From the NCBI RefSeq assembly GCF_034059295.1, contig NZ_CP139141.1, positions 2,029,001 through 2,093,000 on the forward strand: 64,000 bases of DNA. Direction: 5' to 3'. The notes under the pieces are model-generated. The model searched no databases, was not told the origin of the DNA, and worked only from the letters and a program-made list of their open reading frames with translations. The stretch comes from Pseudomonas sp. HR96. Its GTDB lineage: Bacteria > Pseudomonadota > Gammaproteobacteria > Pseudomonadales > Pseudomonadaceae. Below are positions 40,499 through 48,574 of this stretch, in pieces; the first letter of the stretch is position 1, and every line of letters begins with the position of its first letter. The position numbers and the translations under genes were made by a program.

Positions 40499-41421
40499 AC
40501 CGCAACGATCTGCGCCACGTCGACATGAACCTGCTGGTGATCTTCGAGGCGCTGATGTTCGAGCGCAACCTGACCCGAGTCGCCGAAAAGCATTTCATGG
40601 GCCAGCCGGCGGTCAGCGCTGCCTTGGGCCGCCTGCGCGACCTGTTCGACGACCCATTGCTGATCCGCAACGGCCGCGGCATGGACCCCACGGCGCGCGC
40701 CCTGGCCATCCTCGGCGAACTGCAGCCGGCGCTGGACACCATCTCCGGCGCGGTCAGCCGGGCCAAGGATTTCGACCCGGCCAGCAGCTGCGCGGTGTTT
40801 CGCATCGGCCTCTCGGACGACGCCGAGTTCGGCCTTTTCCCACCCTTGCTCAACACCCTGCGCGAAGAAGCGCCTGGGGTGGTCATCGTGGTGCGCCGCG
40901 CCAACTACCTGCTGACCCCGGCGATGCTGGCTTCCGGCGAGATCTCCGTGGCGGTCAGCTACACCACCGAGCTGCCGGCCAACGCCAAGCGCCGCAAGCT
41001 GCGCGACATCGGCTGCAAGGTGCTGCGCGGCGACGACCGCCCCGGGCCGCTGAGCCTGGACGAATACTGCGCGCGGCCGCACGCCATGGTGTCGTTCTCC
41101 GGGGACCTGTCCGGCAACATCGACCTGGACCTGGCCAAGGTCGGCCGCAGCCGCCGGGTGGTCCTCGGGGTGCCGCAGTTCAACGGCCTGCGGGCGCTGC
41201 TCAAGGGCACCGACCTGATCGCCACGGTGCCCGACTACGCGGCCTGCGCGCTGGTGGAGGACAGCGCGCTGCGCGCCGAAGAGCCGCCGTTCCCGATCGA
41301 CCCGGCGGAGTTGTCCATGGTCTGGAGCGGCGTGCACGACAACGACCCCGGTGAGCGCTGGCTGCGCGGCCATATCGACCGCTTCATGTCGGCGGCGCTG
41401 CCGGCGGCAGCCTTGATATAG
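40495..41421 (+). CDS. LysR-family transcriptional regulator (NodD-like)
   Basis: A 308-residue LysR regulator. The N-terminal helix-turn-helix (DMNLLVIFEALMFERNLTRV, then MGQPAVSAALGRLR) and the NodD/SyrM-like wording DDPLLIRNGRGMDPTARA are clear. The effector domain spans about 95-300. Its ATG overlaps the AraC stop, so the two regulators are made together. The downstream enzyme genes are the likely targets, by position only. Confidence 0.9.
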   Translation: MNRNDLRHVDMNLLVIFEALMFERNLTRVAEKHFMGQPAVSAALGRLRDLFDDPLLIRNGRGMDPTARALAILGELQPALDTISGAVSRAKDFDPASSCAVFRIGLSDDAEFGLFPPLLNTLREEAPGVVIVVRRANYLLTPAMLASGEISVAVSYTTELPANAKRRKLRDIGCKVLRGDDRPGPLSLDEYCARPHAMVSFSGDLSGNIDLDLAKVGRSRRVVLGVPQFNGLRALLKGTDLIATVPDYAACALVEDSALRAEEPPFPIDPAELSMVWSGVHDNDPGERWLRGHIDRFMSAALPAAALI

Positions 41422-41576
41422 CCGTAAAAGTGCTCGTCGGCAGGTTCACCGGGGTTGCCCCCGGTGCTCATGACCCGAATCCCACAGCACACCACCCCCA
41501 TGCGCAGCACACCCATGCAATCGTCCCGGCGAGCCGGAGTGCATCCTCTACCGCTACATTCGCAGGAGCCCGCGCC

Positions 41577-42209
41577 ATGCCAGCAAGTCCCCACGAGGAA
41601 GTCGTCACCCTCGTCGTCAAGCACCGCATCAAGCCCGGCCAGGAGCCGCAGTACCAAGCCTGGCTCAAGCGTACCGTGGCCACCGCGCAGGGTTTCGCCG
41701 GGCACCTGGGCGTCGATGTGATCGGCGGCCAGGAGGGGGCTGCGCAGACCTTCACCAGCGTGCTGCGCTTTCGCTCCATCGACCTGCTGCAGCAGTGGAT
41801 GGACTCGCCCGAGCGCCTGGCGCTGATCACCGAGGCGGCCCCGATGCTGGCCGACGGAGACCAGGTCCAGGTACACCCGCTCAACGAATTCTGGTTCACC
41901 CCGGCCGCCCCCGCGCAGCCGCCGCGGTGGAAGCAGGCCTGCGTGACCCTGTGCGTGATCCTGCCGCTGACCTCGCTGCTGCCGCTGGCCTACGCACCCT
42001 TGTTCAAGGCCGTGCCCTGGTTGGGCGGCTACATGCCCAGCACCGTGGTGGTCACCCTGACCATCGTGCTGTTGGTGGTGTACCTGCTGATGCCGGCCGC
42101 CACGCGGCTGTTCGCCCCCTGGCTGCAGCCGCGCGCCGCTGCGCCGACCCTGCAGGCCCGCAGCGTTGCATCCCCACCCCTTGCCAGCAAGCTCGAGGAA
42201 CACCCATGA
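41577..42209 (+). CDS. antibiotic-biosynthesis-monooxygenase-fold protein with membrane tail
   Basis: A 210-residue protein. Residues 1-105 are an ABM (dimeric alpha-beta barrel) domain: EEVVTLVVKHRIKPGQE, then FRSIDLLQQWMDS. Two transmembrane helices follow (about 123-143 and 158-180), giving a membrane-bound form like the COG3224 group. Function is unknown; ABM domains include quinone monooxygenases and haem-degrading enzymes. The stop overlaps the amidohydrolase start. The leader AGGAGCCCGCGCC before the ATG repeats that of the AraC gene. Confidence 0.82.
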   Translation: MPASPHEEVVTLVVKHRIKPGQEPQYQAWLKRTVATAQGFAGHLGVDVIGGQEGAAQTFTSVLRFRSIDLLQQWMDSPERLALITEAAPMLADGDQVQVHPLNEFWFTPAAPAQPPRWKQACVTLCVILPLTSLLPLAYAPLFKAVPWLGGYMPSTVVVTLTIVLLVVYLLMPAATRLFAPWLQPRAAAPTLQARSVASPPLASKLEEHP

Positions 42210-44044
42210 ACGCCGAACTGATCCTGTTCAACGGCCGCTTCCATACGGTCGACGCCACCAAGCCCAATGCCAGCGCCGTGGCCATCAGCGCCGGGCGCTT
42301 CGTCGCCGTCGGCAACGACGCCGAGGCCATGGCCCTGCGGGGTGCGGCCACCCAGGTCATCGACCTCAAGGGCCGCACGGTCATCCCCGGGCTCAACGAT
42401 TCGCACCTGCACCTGATTCGCGGTGGCCTCAATTACAACCTCGAGCTGCGCTGGGAAGGCGTGCCGTCGCTGGCCGATGCCCTGCGCATGCTCAGGGAGC
42501 AGGCGTTGCGCACGCCAACCCCGCAGTGGGTGAGGGTGGTCGGCGGCTGGAACGAATTCCAGTTCGCCGAAAAGCGCATGCCCACCATCGAGGAGCTCAA
42601 CCAGGCGGCGCCCGACACCCCGGTGTTCGTGCTGCACCTTTACGACCGCGCGCTGCTCAACCGTGCGGCCTTGCGTGTGGTCGGCTACACCCGCGACACG
42701 CCCAACCCGCCGGGCGGCGAGATCGTGCGCGACAGCCACGGCGAGCCGACCGGCATGCTGGTCGCACGGCCCAATGCGATGATCCTCTACGCCACCCTGG
42801 CCAAGGGGCCGAAGCTGCCGCTGGAGTACCAGGTCAACTCGACTCGCCAGTTCATGCGCGAGCTCAACCGCCTGGGCCTGACCAGTGTGATCGACGCCGG
42901 TGGCGGCTTTCAGAACTACCCCGACGACTATCAGGTGATCGAGCAACTGGCCAAGGCGCAGCAGCTGACCGTGCGCATCGCCTACAACCTGTTCACGCAA
43001 AAACCCAAGGAAGAGCTCGCCGACTTCAGGAACTGGACCTCCAGCGTCACCCTGCACCAGGGTGACGACTTCCTGCGCCACAACGGCGCCGGCGAGATGC
43101 TGGTGTTCTCTGCCGCCGACTTCGAGGATTTCCTCGAGCCGCGCCCGGACCTGCCCCAGGCCATGGAGGACGAGCTGGAACCGGTGGTGCGCCACCTGGT
43201 CGAGCAGCGTTGGCCGTTTCGCCTGCACGCCACCTACGACGAGTCGATCTCGCGCATGCTCGACGTGTTCGAGAAGGTCGACCGCGAAATTCCCTTCAAC
43301 GGCCTGCCGTGGTTCTTCGACCACTGCGAGACCATCAGCCCGAAGAACATCGAACGGGTGCGGGCGCTCAACGGTGGCATTGCCATCCAGGACCGCATGG
43401 CCTTCCAGGGCGAATACTTCGTCGAGCGCTACGGCGCCAAGGCTGCCGAAGCCACCCCGCCGATCAAGCGCATGCTCGCCGAGGGCGTGCCGGTAGGCGC
43501 GGGCACCGATGCCACCCGGGTCTCCAGCTTCAACCCCTGGACCTCGCTGTACTGGATGGTCAGCGGCCGCACCGTCGGCGGCCTGGCGCTCTACCCCGAG
43601 GGCCTGCCGCGCGCCACCGCGCTGGAGCTGTACACCCGCGGCAGCGCCTGGTTTTCCTCGGAACAGGGCAAGAAGGGCCAGATCAAGGTCGGGCAACTGG
43701 CGGACCTGGCGGCGCTGTCGGCGGACTTCTTCAGCGTCGAGCCTGAAGCCATCAAGGCCATCGAATCGGTGCTCACCGTGGTCGGCGGGCAGGTGGTATA
43801 CGCCGCCGACGAATTCGAACCGCTGTGCCCGGCCAGCCTGCCGGTGCTGCCTGACTGGTCGCCGGTGGCGCGGGTGCCCGGCCATTGGCGACCGCACGCC
43901 GGGTTGCAGAACCAGGCGCACGTCTGCAGCGGGCCGTGTGCGGTGCACCAGCACGGCCATCAACGCGCCCGCCATTCCACGGCACCGATCAGCGACTTCC
44001 AGGGTTTCTGGGGTGCGTTCGGCTGCTCTTGCTTCGCTTTCTGA
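42206..44044 (+). CDS. YtcJ-like metal-dependent amidohydrolase
   Basis: A 612-residue amidohydrolase of the YtcJ/exoenzyme-regulatory group. Metal-site candidates are DSHLHL (near residue 70), RLHATYDES and DHCE, and the late aspartate in GTDATR. The substrate is unknown; family members hydrolyse amides, imides or formamides. The last 40 residues carry a cysteine/histidine-rich tail (VCSGPC, HQHGHQ, CSC) beyond the usual barrel. It sits between the ABM-fold and YcaC genes and is probably co-transcribed. Confidence 0.87.
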   Translation: MNAELILFNGRFHTVDATKPNASAVAISAGRFVAVGNDAEAMALRGAATQVIDLKGRTVIPGLNDSHLHLIRGGLNYNLELRWEGVPSLADALRMLREQALRTPTPQWVRVVGGWNEFQFAEKRMPTIEELNQAAPDTPVFVLHLYDRALLNRAALRVVGYTRDTPNPPGGEIVRDSHGEPTGMLVARPNAMILYATLAKGPKLPLEYQVNSTRQFMRELNRLGLTSVIDAGGGFQNYPDDYQVIEQLAKAQQLTVRIAYNLFTQKPKEELADFRNWTSSVTLHQGDDFLRHNGAGEMLVFSAADFEDFLEPRPDLPQAMEDELEPVVRHLVEQRWPFRLHATYDESISRMLDVFEKVDREIPFNGLPWFFDHCETISPKNIERVRALNGGIAIQDRMAFQGEYFVERYGAKAAEATPPIKRMLAEGVPVGAGTDATRVSSFNPWTSLYWMVSGRTVGGLALYPEGLPRATALELYTRGSAWFSSEQGKKGQIKVGQLADLAALSADFFSVEPEAIKAIESVLTVVGGQVVYAADEFEPLCPASLPVLPDWSPVARVPGHWRPHAGLQNQAHVCSGPCAVHQHGHQRARHSTAPISDFQGFWGAFGCSCFAF

Positions 44045-44073
44045 TCACCCATTCATTCACTGAGGAATACCCC

Positions 44074-44697
44074 ATGAGCACTCCCTACAAGCGCTTGAAC
44101 AAGGACGAAGCGGTGGTTCTGCTGGTCGACCACCAGGCCGGGCTGATCTCGCTGGTGCAGGATTTCACCCCCAACGAGTTCAAGAACAACGTGCTGGCGC
44201 TGGCCGACTGCGCGAAGTTCTTCGGCCTGCCGACCATCCTCACCACCAGCTTCGAAAAAGGGCCCAACGGGCCGATGGTGCCCGAGCTCAAGGAGCTGTT
44301 TCCCGACGCGCCGTACATCCCGCGGCCGGGGCAGATCAATGCCTGGGACAACGAGGATTTCGTTCGCGCAGTGAAGGCCACCGGGCGCAGGCAGCTGATC
44401 ATTGCCGGCGTGGTAACCGACGTTTGCGTGGCGTTCCCGACCCTCTCGGCGCTGGCCGAAGGCTTTGAAGTGTTCGTGGTCACCGATGCTTCCGGCACCT
44501 TCGACAAGACCGTGCAGCAAGCCGCCTGGGCGCGCATGAGTGCGGCGGGCGCGCACCTGCTGAACTGGTTCGCGGTGGCCTGCGAGCTGCAGGTCGACTG
44601 GCGCAACGACATCGAAGGGCTGGGCAACCTGCTCTCGCAACGCCTGCCCAACTACCGAAACCTGATGAACAGCTATGCGGCGGTGAGCAAGGGCTGA
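44074..44697 (+). CDS. ycaC: YcaC-like isochorismatase-family hydrolase
   Basis: A 207-residue cysteine hydrolase that reads almost like E. coli YcaC: VVLLVDHQAGLISLV (catalytic aspartate), TSFEKGPNGP, RPGQINAWDNEDFV and VVTDVCVAFP (nucleophile cysteine). YcaC-type proteins form octamers whose natural substrate is unresolved. The ribosome site is TGAGGAA. It is the third gene of the amidohydrolase group and is followed by a perfect palindrome. Confidence 0.92.
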   Translation: MSTPYKRLNKDEAVVLLVDHQAGLISLVQDFTPNEFKNNVLALADCAKFFGLPTILTTSFEKGPNGPMVPELKELFPDAPYIPRPGQINAWDNEDFVRAVKATGRRQLIIAGVVTDVCVAFPTLSALAEGFEVFVVTDASGTFDKTVQQAAWARMSAAGAHLLNWFAVACELQVDWRNDIEGLGNLLSQRLPNYRNLMNSYAAVSKG

Positions 44698-44699
44698 TG

Positions 44700-44735
44700 G
44701 CAGGGCTTTCGCCAGCCGGCTGGCGAAAGCCCTGC
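44700..44735. terminator. perfect 36-base palindrome after ycaC
   Basis: Two 18-base arms meet with no spacer; the left arm contains CAGGGCTTTCGCCAGCC from 44701. It lies three bases after the ycaC stop. There is no T tract, so it may be a REP-class or protein-binding palindrome as well as a transcript end. Confidence 0.7.
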
Positions 44736-44791
44736 GGGCGCCCGGGGACCTCCCGTGATATAAGCAACCCTTTGTCCACCAGGAAGTGACA

Positions 44792-45685
44792 ATGAATGCG
44801 TTTGAAGACATGCGCCTGTTTGTGCAGGTCATGGAATCGGGCAGTTTCACGGGGGCCGCGGAGCAGTTGGGGTTGTCCAAGCAGTATGTCAGCCGGCGCC
44901 TGATGCAGCTGGAGGAGCGGCTTGGCGTGCGCCTGCTCAACCGCTCTACCCGGCGCCTGGATGTCACGCCGCTGGGCCAGGGCTACTACGAATCGGCGGT
45001 GCGCCTGCTGGCCGAAGTACTGCAGGTGGAGGAGGGGATCGCCGGGCAGAACAGCCAGCCGCGCGGCACCTTGCGCCTGAGTGCGCCGCTGTCGTTCGCC
45101 ATGGAACACCTGGGCAGCCTGCTGCCGGAATTTCTCAAGCGTTACCCGGACGTGTCGGTGGAGGTCGACCTCAGCGATCGCCCGGTAGACCTGATCGGCG
45201 AGGGCTACGACCTGGTGCTGCGCATCGGCCTGCTGGAAGATTCCAGCCTGATCGCCCGCCACCTGGCGGTCATCCCGCGGGTGTACTGCGCCAGCCCCGA
45301 ATACCTGGCCGAGCGCGGCACGCCCCAGGAACCCCAGCAACTGAGCGAACACGACTGCCTGCCGTACGGCCACAGTCGCCAGGTGCACTGGCGTTTCGAA
45401 GGCCAGGGCGGCAAGGGCAAGCCCAGCAGCCTGGCGGTCAGCGGACGAATTCGCGCCAACAACGGCGAATTGCTGCGCGATGCGGCCATCGCCGGCCTGG
45501 GTATCGCCTACCTGCCGTTGTTCATCGTGGGCGCCGCATTGCGCGACGGGCGCCTGGTCCGTGTGCTGGACGATTACACCAGCGAGCCGCTGCGCCTGTC
45601 GGCGGTGTACCCGCAGCATCGGCAGAGTTCGCGGCCGGTGCAGGCGCTGATCGAATTCTTGCGCGAAGGGCTCAACCGCGCCTGA
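44792..45685 (+). CDS. LysR-family transcriptional regulator
   Basis: A 297-residue LysR protein of the AaeR/DsdC-like small-effector class. The helix-turn-helix is MESGSFTGAAEQLGLSKQYV followed by RRLMQLEERLGVRLLNRST. The effector-binding domain starts near LRLSAPLSFAMEHLG. AGGA precedes the ATG by about seven bases; a GTG at 44786 is possible. It is separated from ycaC by the palindrome and from the next regulator by about 70 bases. No target is evident. Confidence 0.9.
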   Translation: MNAFEDMRLFVQVMESGSFTGAAEQLGLSKQYVSRRLMQLEERLGVRLLNRSTRRLDVTPLGQGYYESAVRLLAEVLQVEEGIAGQNSQPRGTLRLSAPLSFAMEHLGSLLPEFLKRYPDVSVEVDLSDRPVDLIGEGYDLVLRIGLLEDSSLIARHLAVIPRVYCASPEYLAERGTPQEPQQLSEHDCLPYGHSRQVHWRFEGQGGKGKPSSLAVSGRIRANNGELLRDAAIAGLGIAYLPLFIVGAALRDGRLVRVLDDYTSEPLRLSAVYPQHRQSSRPVQALIEFLREGLNRA

Positions 45686-45757
45686 TTCGGCACGGCGCTG
45701 GTTGCCGGGCGAGGGCGGCTCTACACTGTGCCGCACGCCGCACCTCGAGAAGCCCCG

Positions 45758-46708
45758 ATGAACACCGTTGCCCTGGTCCTGTACCCCGATTTTCTGCTGC
45801 TCGACATGGCCGGCCCCGTCGAAGTGTTTTCCATCGCCAACCGTTACCTGCCGGCCGAGCGGCATTACCGCATCCTCACCCTCAGTGCCCGCGAGCGACG
45901 CATCCGCGCGTCCAACGGCATCATCCTGTGCACCGACCACCTGCTCGAAGACGCGCCCATGGCCCATCACCTGCTGCTGGTGCCGGGCGGCCCGGGGGCC
46001 TACGGCGCGAACCATGCCGAGCTGCTGCCGTGGCTGCGCGATGCTGCCGGGCAAAGCCGGCGCTATGGCGCGGTGTGCACCGGGGCGTTCATCCTCGGCC
46101 ACGCCGGCCTGCTCGACGGCCATCGGGTGACCACCCACTGGCACTACACCGAACGCCTGCTCAAGGCCTTTCCCCTGGCGCAGGTGGGCAGCGACCAGAT
46201 CTACGTGCATGACCGCAAGCTGATCACTTCGGGTGGGGTCACGGCGGGTATCGACATGGCCTTGTCGATCGTGGCCGAAGACCATGGCCGCGCGGTGGCC
46301 CTGGACGTCGCCAAGGTGTTGCTGGTGCTGATGACGCGCCAGGGCGGCCAGGCGCAGTTCAGCCCGCTGGTGGCGGCGATGGCTGGCCAGGACTCGCCGG
46401 TGGCCCGGGCCCAGGCGCACATGCTCGAACATTTGCACGAAGCCTTGACGGTGCAGCACCTGGCGCAGCTGGCGGCGATGAGCACCCGGCATTTTTCCCG
46501 GGTGTTCCTGCGCGAGACGGGCCTGACGCCAATGGAATTCCTGCAGAACGCGCGCATCGACCACGCCCGCCAGCTGCTGGAAAGCAGCGAATTGCCGCTC
46601 AAGACCGTGGCCTGGCGCAGCGGTTTCGGCAGCGTGCGGCATATGCGCTTTCTGTTCGGCGAGCGTTTGGGCCTGAGCCCCAGCCAGTACCGTCAGCAGT
46701 TTGCCTGA
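45758..46708 (+). CDS. GlxA-type AraC regulator with DJ-1/PfpI domain
   Basis: A 316-residue regulator. The N-terminal DJ-1/PfpI-like domain (residues 1-175) has the nucleophile-elbow region GAVCTGAFILGHAG. A C-terminal AraC helix-turn-helix (about 215-310) has MSTRHFSRVFLRETG and SGFGSVRHMRFLFGERLG. This architecture is common in regulators of amine and amino-acid catabolism such as GbdR/ArgR types; the ligand here is unknown. Confidence 0.9.
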   Translation: MNTVALVLYPDFLLLDMAGPVEVFSIANRYLPAERHYRILTLSARERRIRASNGIILCTDHLLEDAPMAHHLLLVPGGPGAYGANHAELLPWLRDAAGQSRRYGAVCTGAFILGHAGLLDGHRVTTHWHYTERLLKAFPLAQVGSDQIYVHDRKLITSGGVTAGIDMALSIVAEDHGRAVALDVAKVLLVLMTRQGGQAQFSPLVAAMAGQDSPVARAQAHMLEHLHEALTVQHLAQLAAMSTRHFSRVFLRETGLTPMEFLQNARIDHARQLLESSELPLKTVAWRSGFGSVRHMRFLFGERLGLSPSQYRQQFA

Positions 46709-46830
46709 GCGGCTGGCGCCGACCATGGCCGGATGCGGCCCGCCGTTGTCCGTTCTGCTCCGCTCGGGCCACCGACGTGGCGTGCGGCATCTGCCATGCT
46801 GAGCGAGACAGCCAGTTGGGAGCCATTATC

Positions 46831-47151
46831 ATGCAGAGCGAAGGGAGAGCCGCAGCCGACAGCTTGGTGCTGGCCGAAATCACGGCGGCGCTGGGCGACA
46901 GCATCAGCCCCTGCGACCGCCTTGCGCACTGGACCCTGCGCTGGGCCCTGGCCCGTGGCCAGCTGACCTGCAACCGCTGCGGCGCCAGCCAGCCGACGCG
47001 GCGCGCCGGCGAGCCGTTCGAGCACCGCAGCGCCTGCACCGGCAGTGACGAGCACCGCTACCCGTTGCAGGAGTTGAAGGGCCTGCTGGGGCATCTGCCC
47101 GGCCAGCCCGTGCCTACTGCAAATGACTGGCAAACTGGCCGACGGCGCTGA
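46831..47151 (+). CDS. small uncharacterised protein with a Cys-x2-Cys pair
   Basis: A 106-residue protein starting [17 protein letters not shown], with CNRCG near residue 50 and a later HRSAC, possibly a small zinc site. GGGAG lies eight bases before the ATG. Its last 38 bases overlap the end of the convergent transducer gene. I do not recognise a family; the open frame, ribosome site and composition support it. Confidence 0.6.
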   Translation: MQSEGRAAADSLVLAEITAALGDSISPCDRLAHWTLRWALARGQLTCNRCGASQPTRRAGEPFEHRSACTGSDEHRYPLQELKGLLGHLPGQPVPTANDWQTGRRR

Positions 47152-48427
47152 CCACCTGCTTGGCGCCGTCCTGAATCTCGACGATGACCGCGCCGGCCTG
47201 GTTGGCCAGGTCCAGGCCTTGCTCGGCCTGGGTGCGGCTGTTGGCCATGCCCTTGACCGCTTCGTCGGCCAGCTTCTGGTTCTGCTGCACCACGTTGATG
47301 ATCTCTTCGGTGGCGCTGCTGGTGCGCCCGGCCAGCTGGCGTACCTCGTCGGCGACCACGGCAAAGCCGCGACCCTGTTCGCCAGCGCGTGCCGCTTCGA
47401 TGGCCGCGTTAAGCGCCAGCAGGTTGGTCTGCTGAGCGATGCCGCCGATGGTCTGCACGATCGAGCTGATCAGCAGCGACTGCTTGCCCAGCGCCTCGAT
47501 GCCCTGTGACGCCGACTCCATCTCGCTGGCGATGCGGCGCATGGTCTGCACCGTGTCGCTGACGACCGAGGCGCCGCGCTGGGCGCTCAGGTCGGTGCGC
47601 TGGGAGATGCTGAAGGCGATGTTGGCCGCTTCGCTGACCTCCTCTTCGCGGTTGACCTGGTCGGTGACCAGGGTGGCGAACTTGACCACCTTGTACAGCT
47701 GGTCGCGGGTGTCGTGCACCGGGTTGTAGGACGCTTCGAGCCAGATCACGTTGCCGCGGCTGTCGACGCGCTTGAAGCGGTTGGCGACGAATTCGCCGCG
47801 GTTGAGCGTGGCCCAGAAGTCGCGGTAGCCCTGGGAGGCGACTTCCTCGGGTTCGCAGAACAGGCTGTGGTGCTTGCCCTGGATCTGGTTCAACGAATAA
47901 CCCATGGCCTGCAGGAAACGCTCGTTGGCGGTCAGCACTTCGCCCTTGAGGTTGAATTCGATGACGGCGGTGGAGCGCAGCAGCGCGTCGATGATGCCGG
48001 CGTTTTCCTTGGCTGCGACCACGCCTGAGGTCACGTCCATGCTGGTGAACTGGGTGCGCGCGGGGCGCCCGTCGGCGCCCTTGAAGGTCTGCCACATGCC
48101 GCGCAGCCAGACTTCACTGCCATCGGCGCGAATCAGCCGATACAGGTCGCTGACATGCCCGCCATTGGCCATCGAAGCCTGCAGGTTGCGGTAGCAGCTG
48201 AGCTGCTTGACGTAGGGTGGCACCAGGTCGTCCACCGGGCGACCGAGCAGGTTGCTTTCGGTAAAGCCGATGGCCTGAAGAAACTTGGCATTGGCCGACT
48301 CGACCCGCTGGTTGCCGTCGAGGACCAACGTCAGCAACTCCTCACGGACGCCTTGCTCGGCTTGGCGCAGTTGCGCGACTTCGGCGCGCAGGGCGGCCAG
48401 TTCCTGCTTCATACGACGGTTGAACAT
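47114..48427 (-). CDS. cytoplasmic PAS-PAS methyl-accepting transducer (BdlA-like)
   Basis: A 437-residue soluble transducer. A short coiled coil (residues 1-30) precedes two PAS domains (about 30-140 and 150-265) and a short MCP signalling domain (about 280-437) with the hairpin tip [19 protein letters not shown]. No transmembrane segment is present. This matches P. aeruginosa BdlA, which couples cyclic-di-GMP and nutrient signals to biofilm dispersal. It stands divergent from a diguanylate cyclase gene, which supports such a role. Confidence 0.87.
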   Translation of the reverse strand: MFNRRMKQELAALRAEVAQLRQAEQGVREELLTLVLDGNQRVESANAKFLQAIGFTESNLLGRPVDDLVPPYVKQLSCYRNLQASMANGGHVSDLYRLIRADGSEVWLRGMWQTFKGADGRPARTQFTSMDVTSGVVAAKENAGIIDALLRSTAVIEFNLKGEVLTANERFLQAMGYSLNQIQGKHHSLFCEPEEVASQGYRDFWATLNRGEFVANRFKRVDSRGNVIWLEASYNPVHDTRDQLYKVVKFATLVTDQVNREEEVSEAANIAFSISQRTDLSAQRGASVVSDTVQTMRRIASEMESASQGIEALGKQSLLISSIVQTIGGIAQQTNLLALNAAIEAARAGEQGRGFAVVADEVRQLAGRTSSATEEIINVVQQNQKLADEAVKGMANSRTQAEQGLDLANQAGAVIVEIQDGAKQVVSAVGQFASHLQ

Positions 48428-48574
48428 GAAGAATTACCGAAAAGTTGCTTTGGATCCTTTGCTATCGGCGCTACCGATCAGCGCTGAAGGGACCGTTGAT
48501 CGGCGTTCAGTCAAATAACAGACGAGCGTTGGCATGGTTCTTTCATTGGTGCGTTCAGAGCCACTTTATTGACG

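Noticed and set aside
44701..44734. Phage attachment site
   Set aside because: It is a perfect palindrome next to ycaC with no integrase or tRNA gene nearby.
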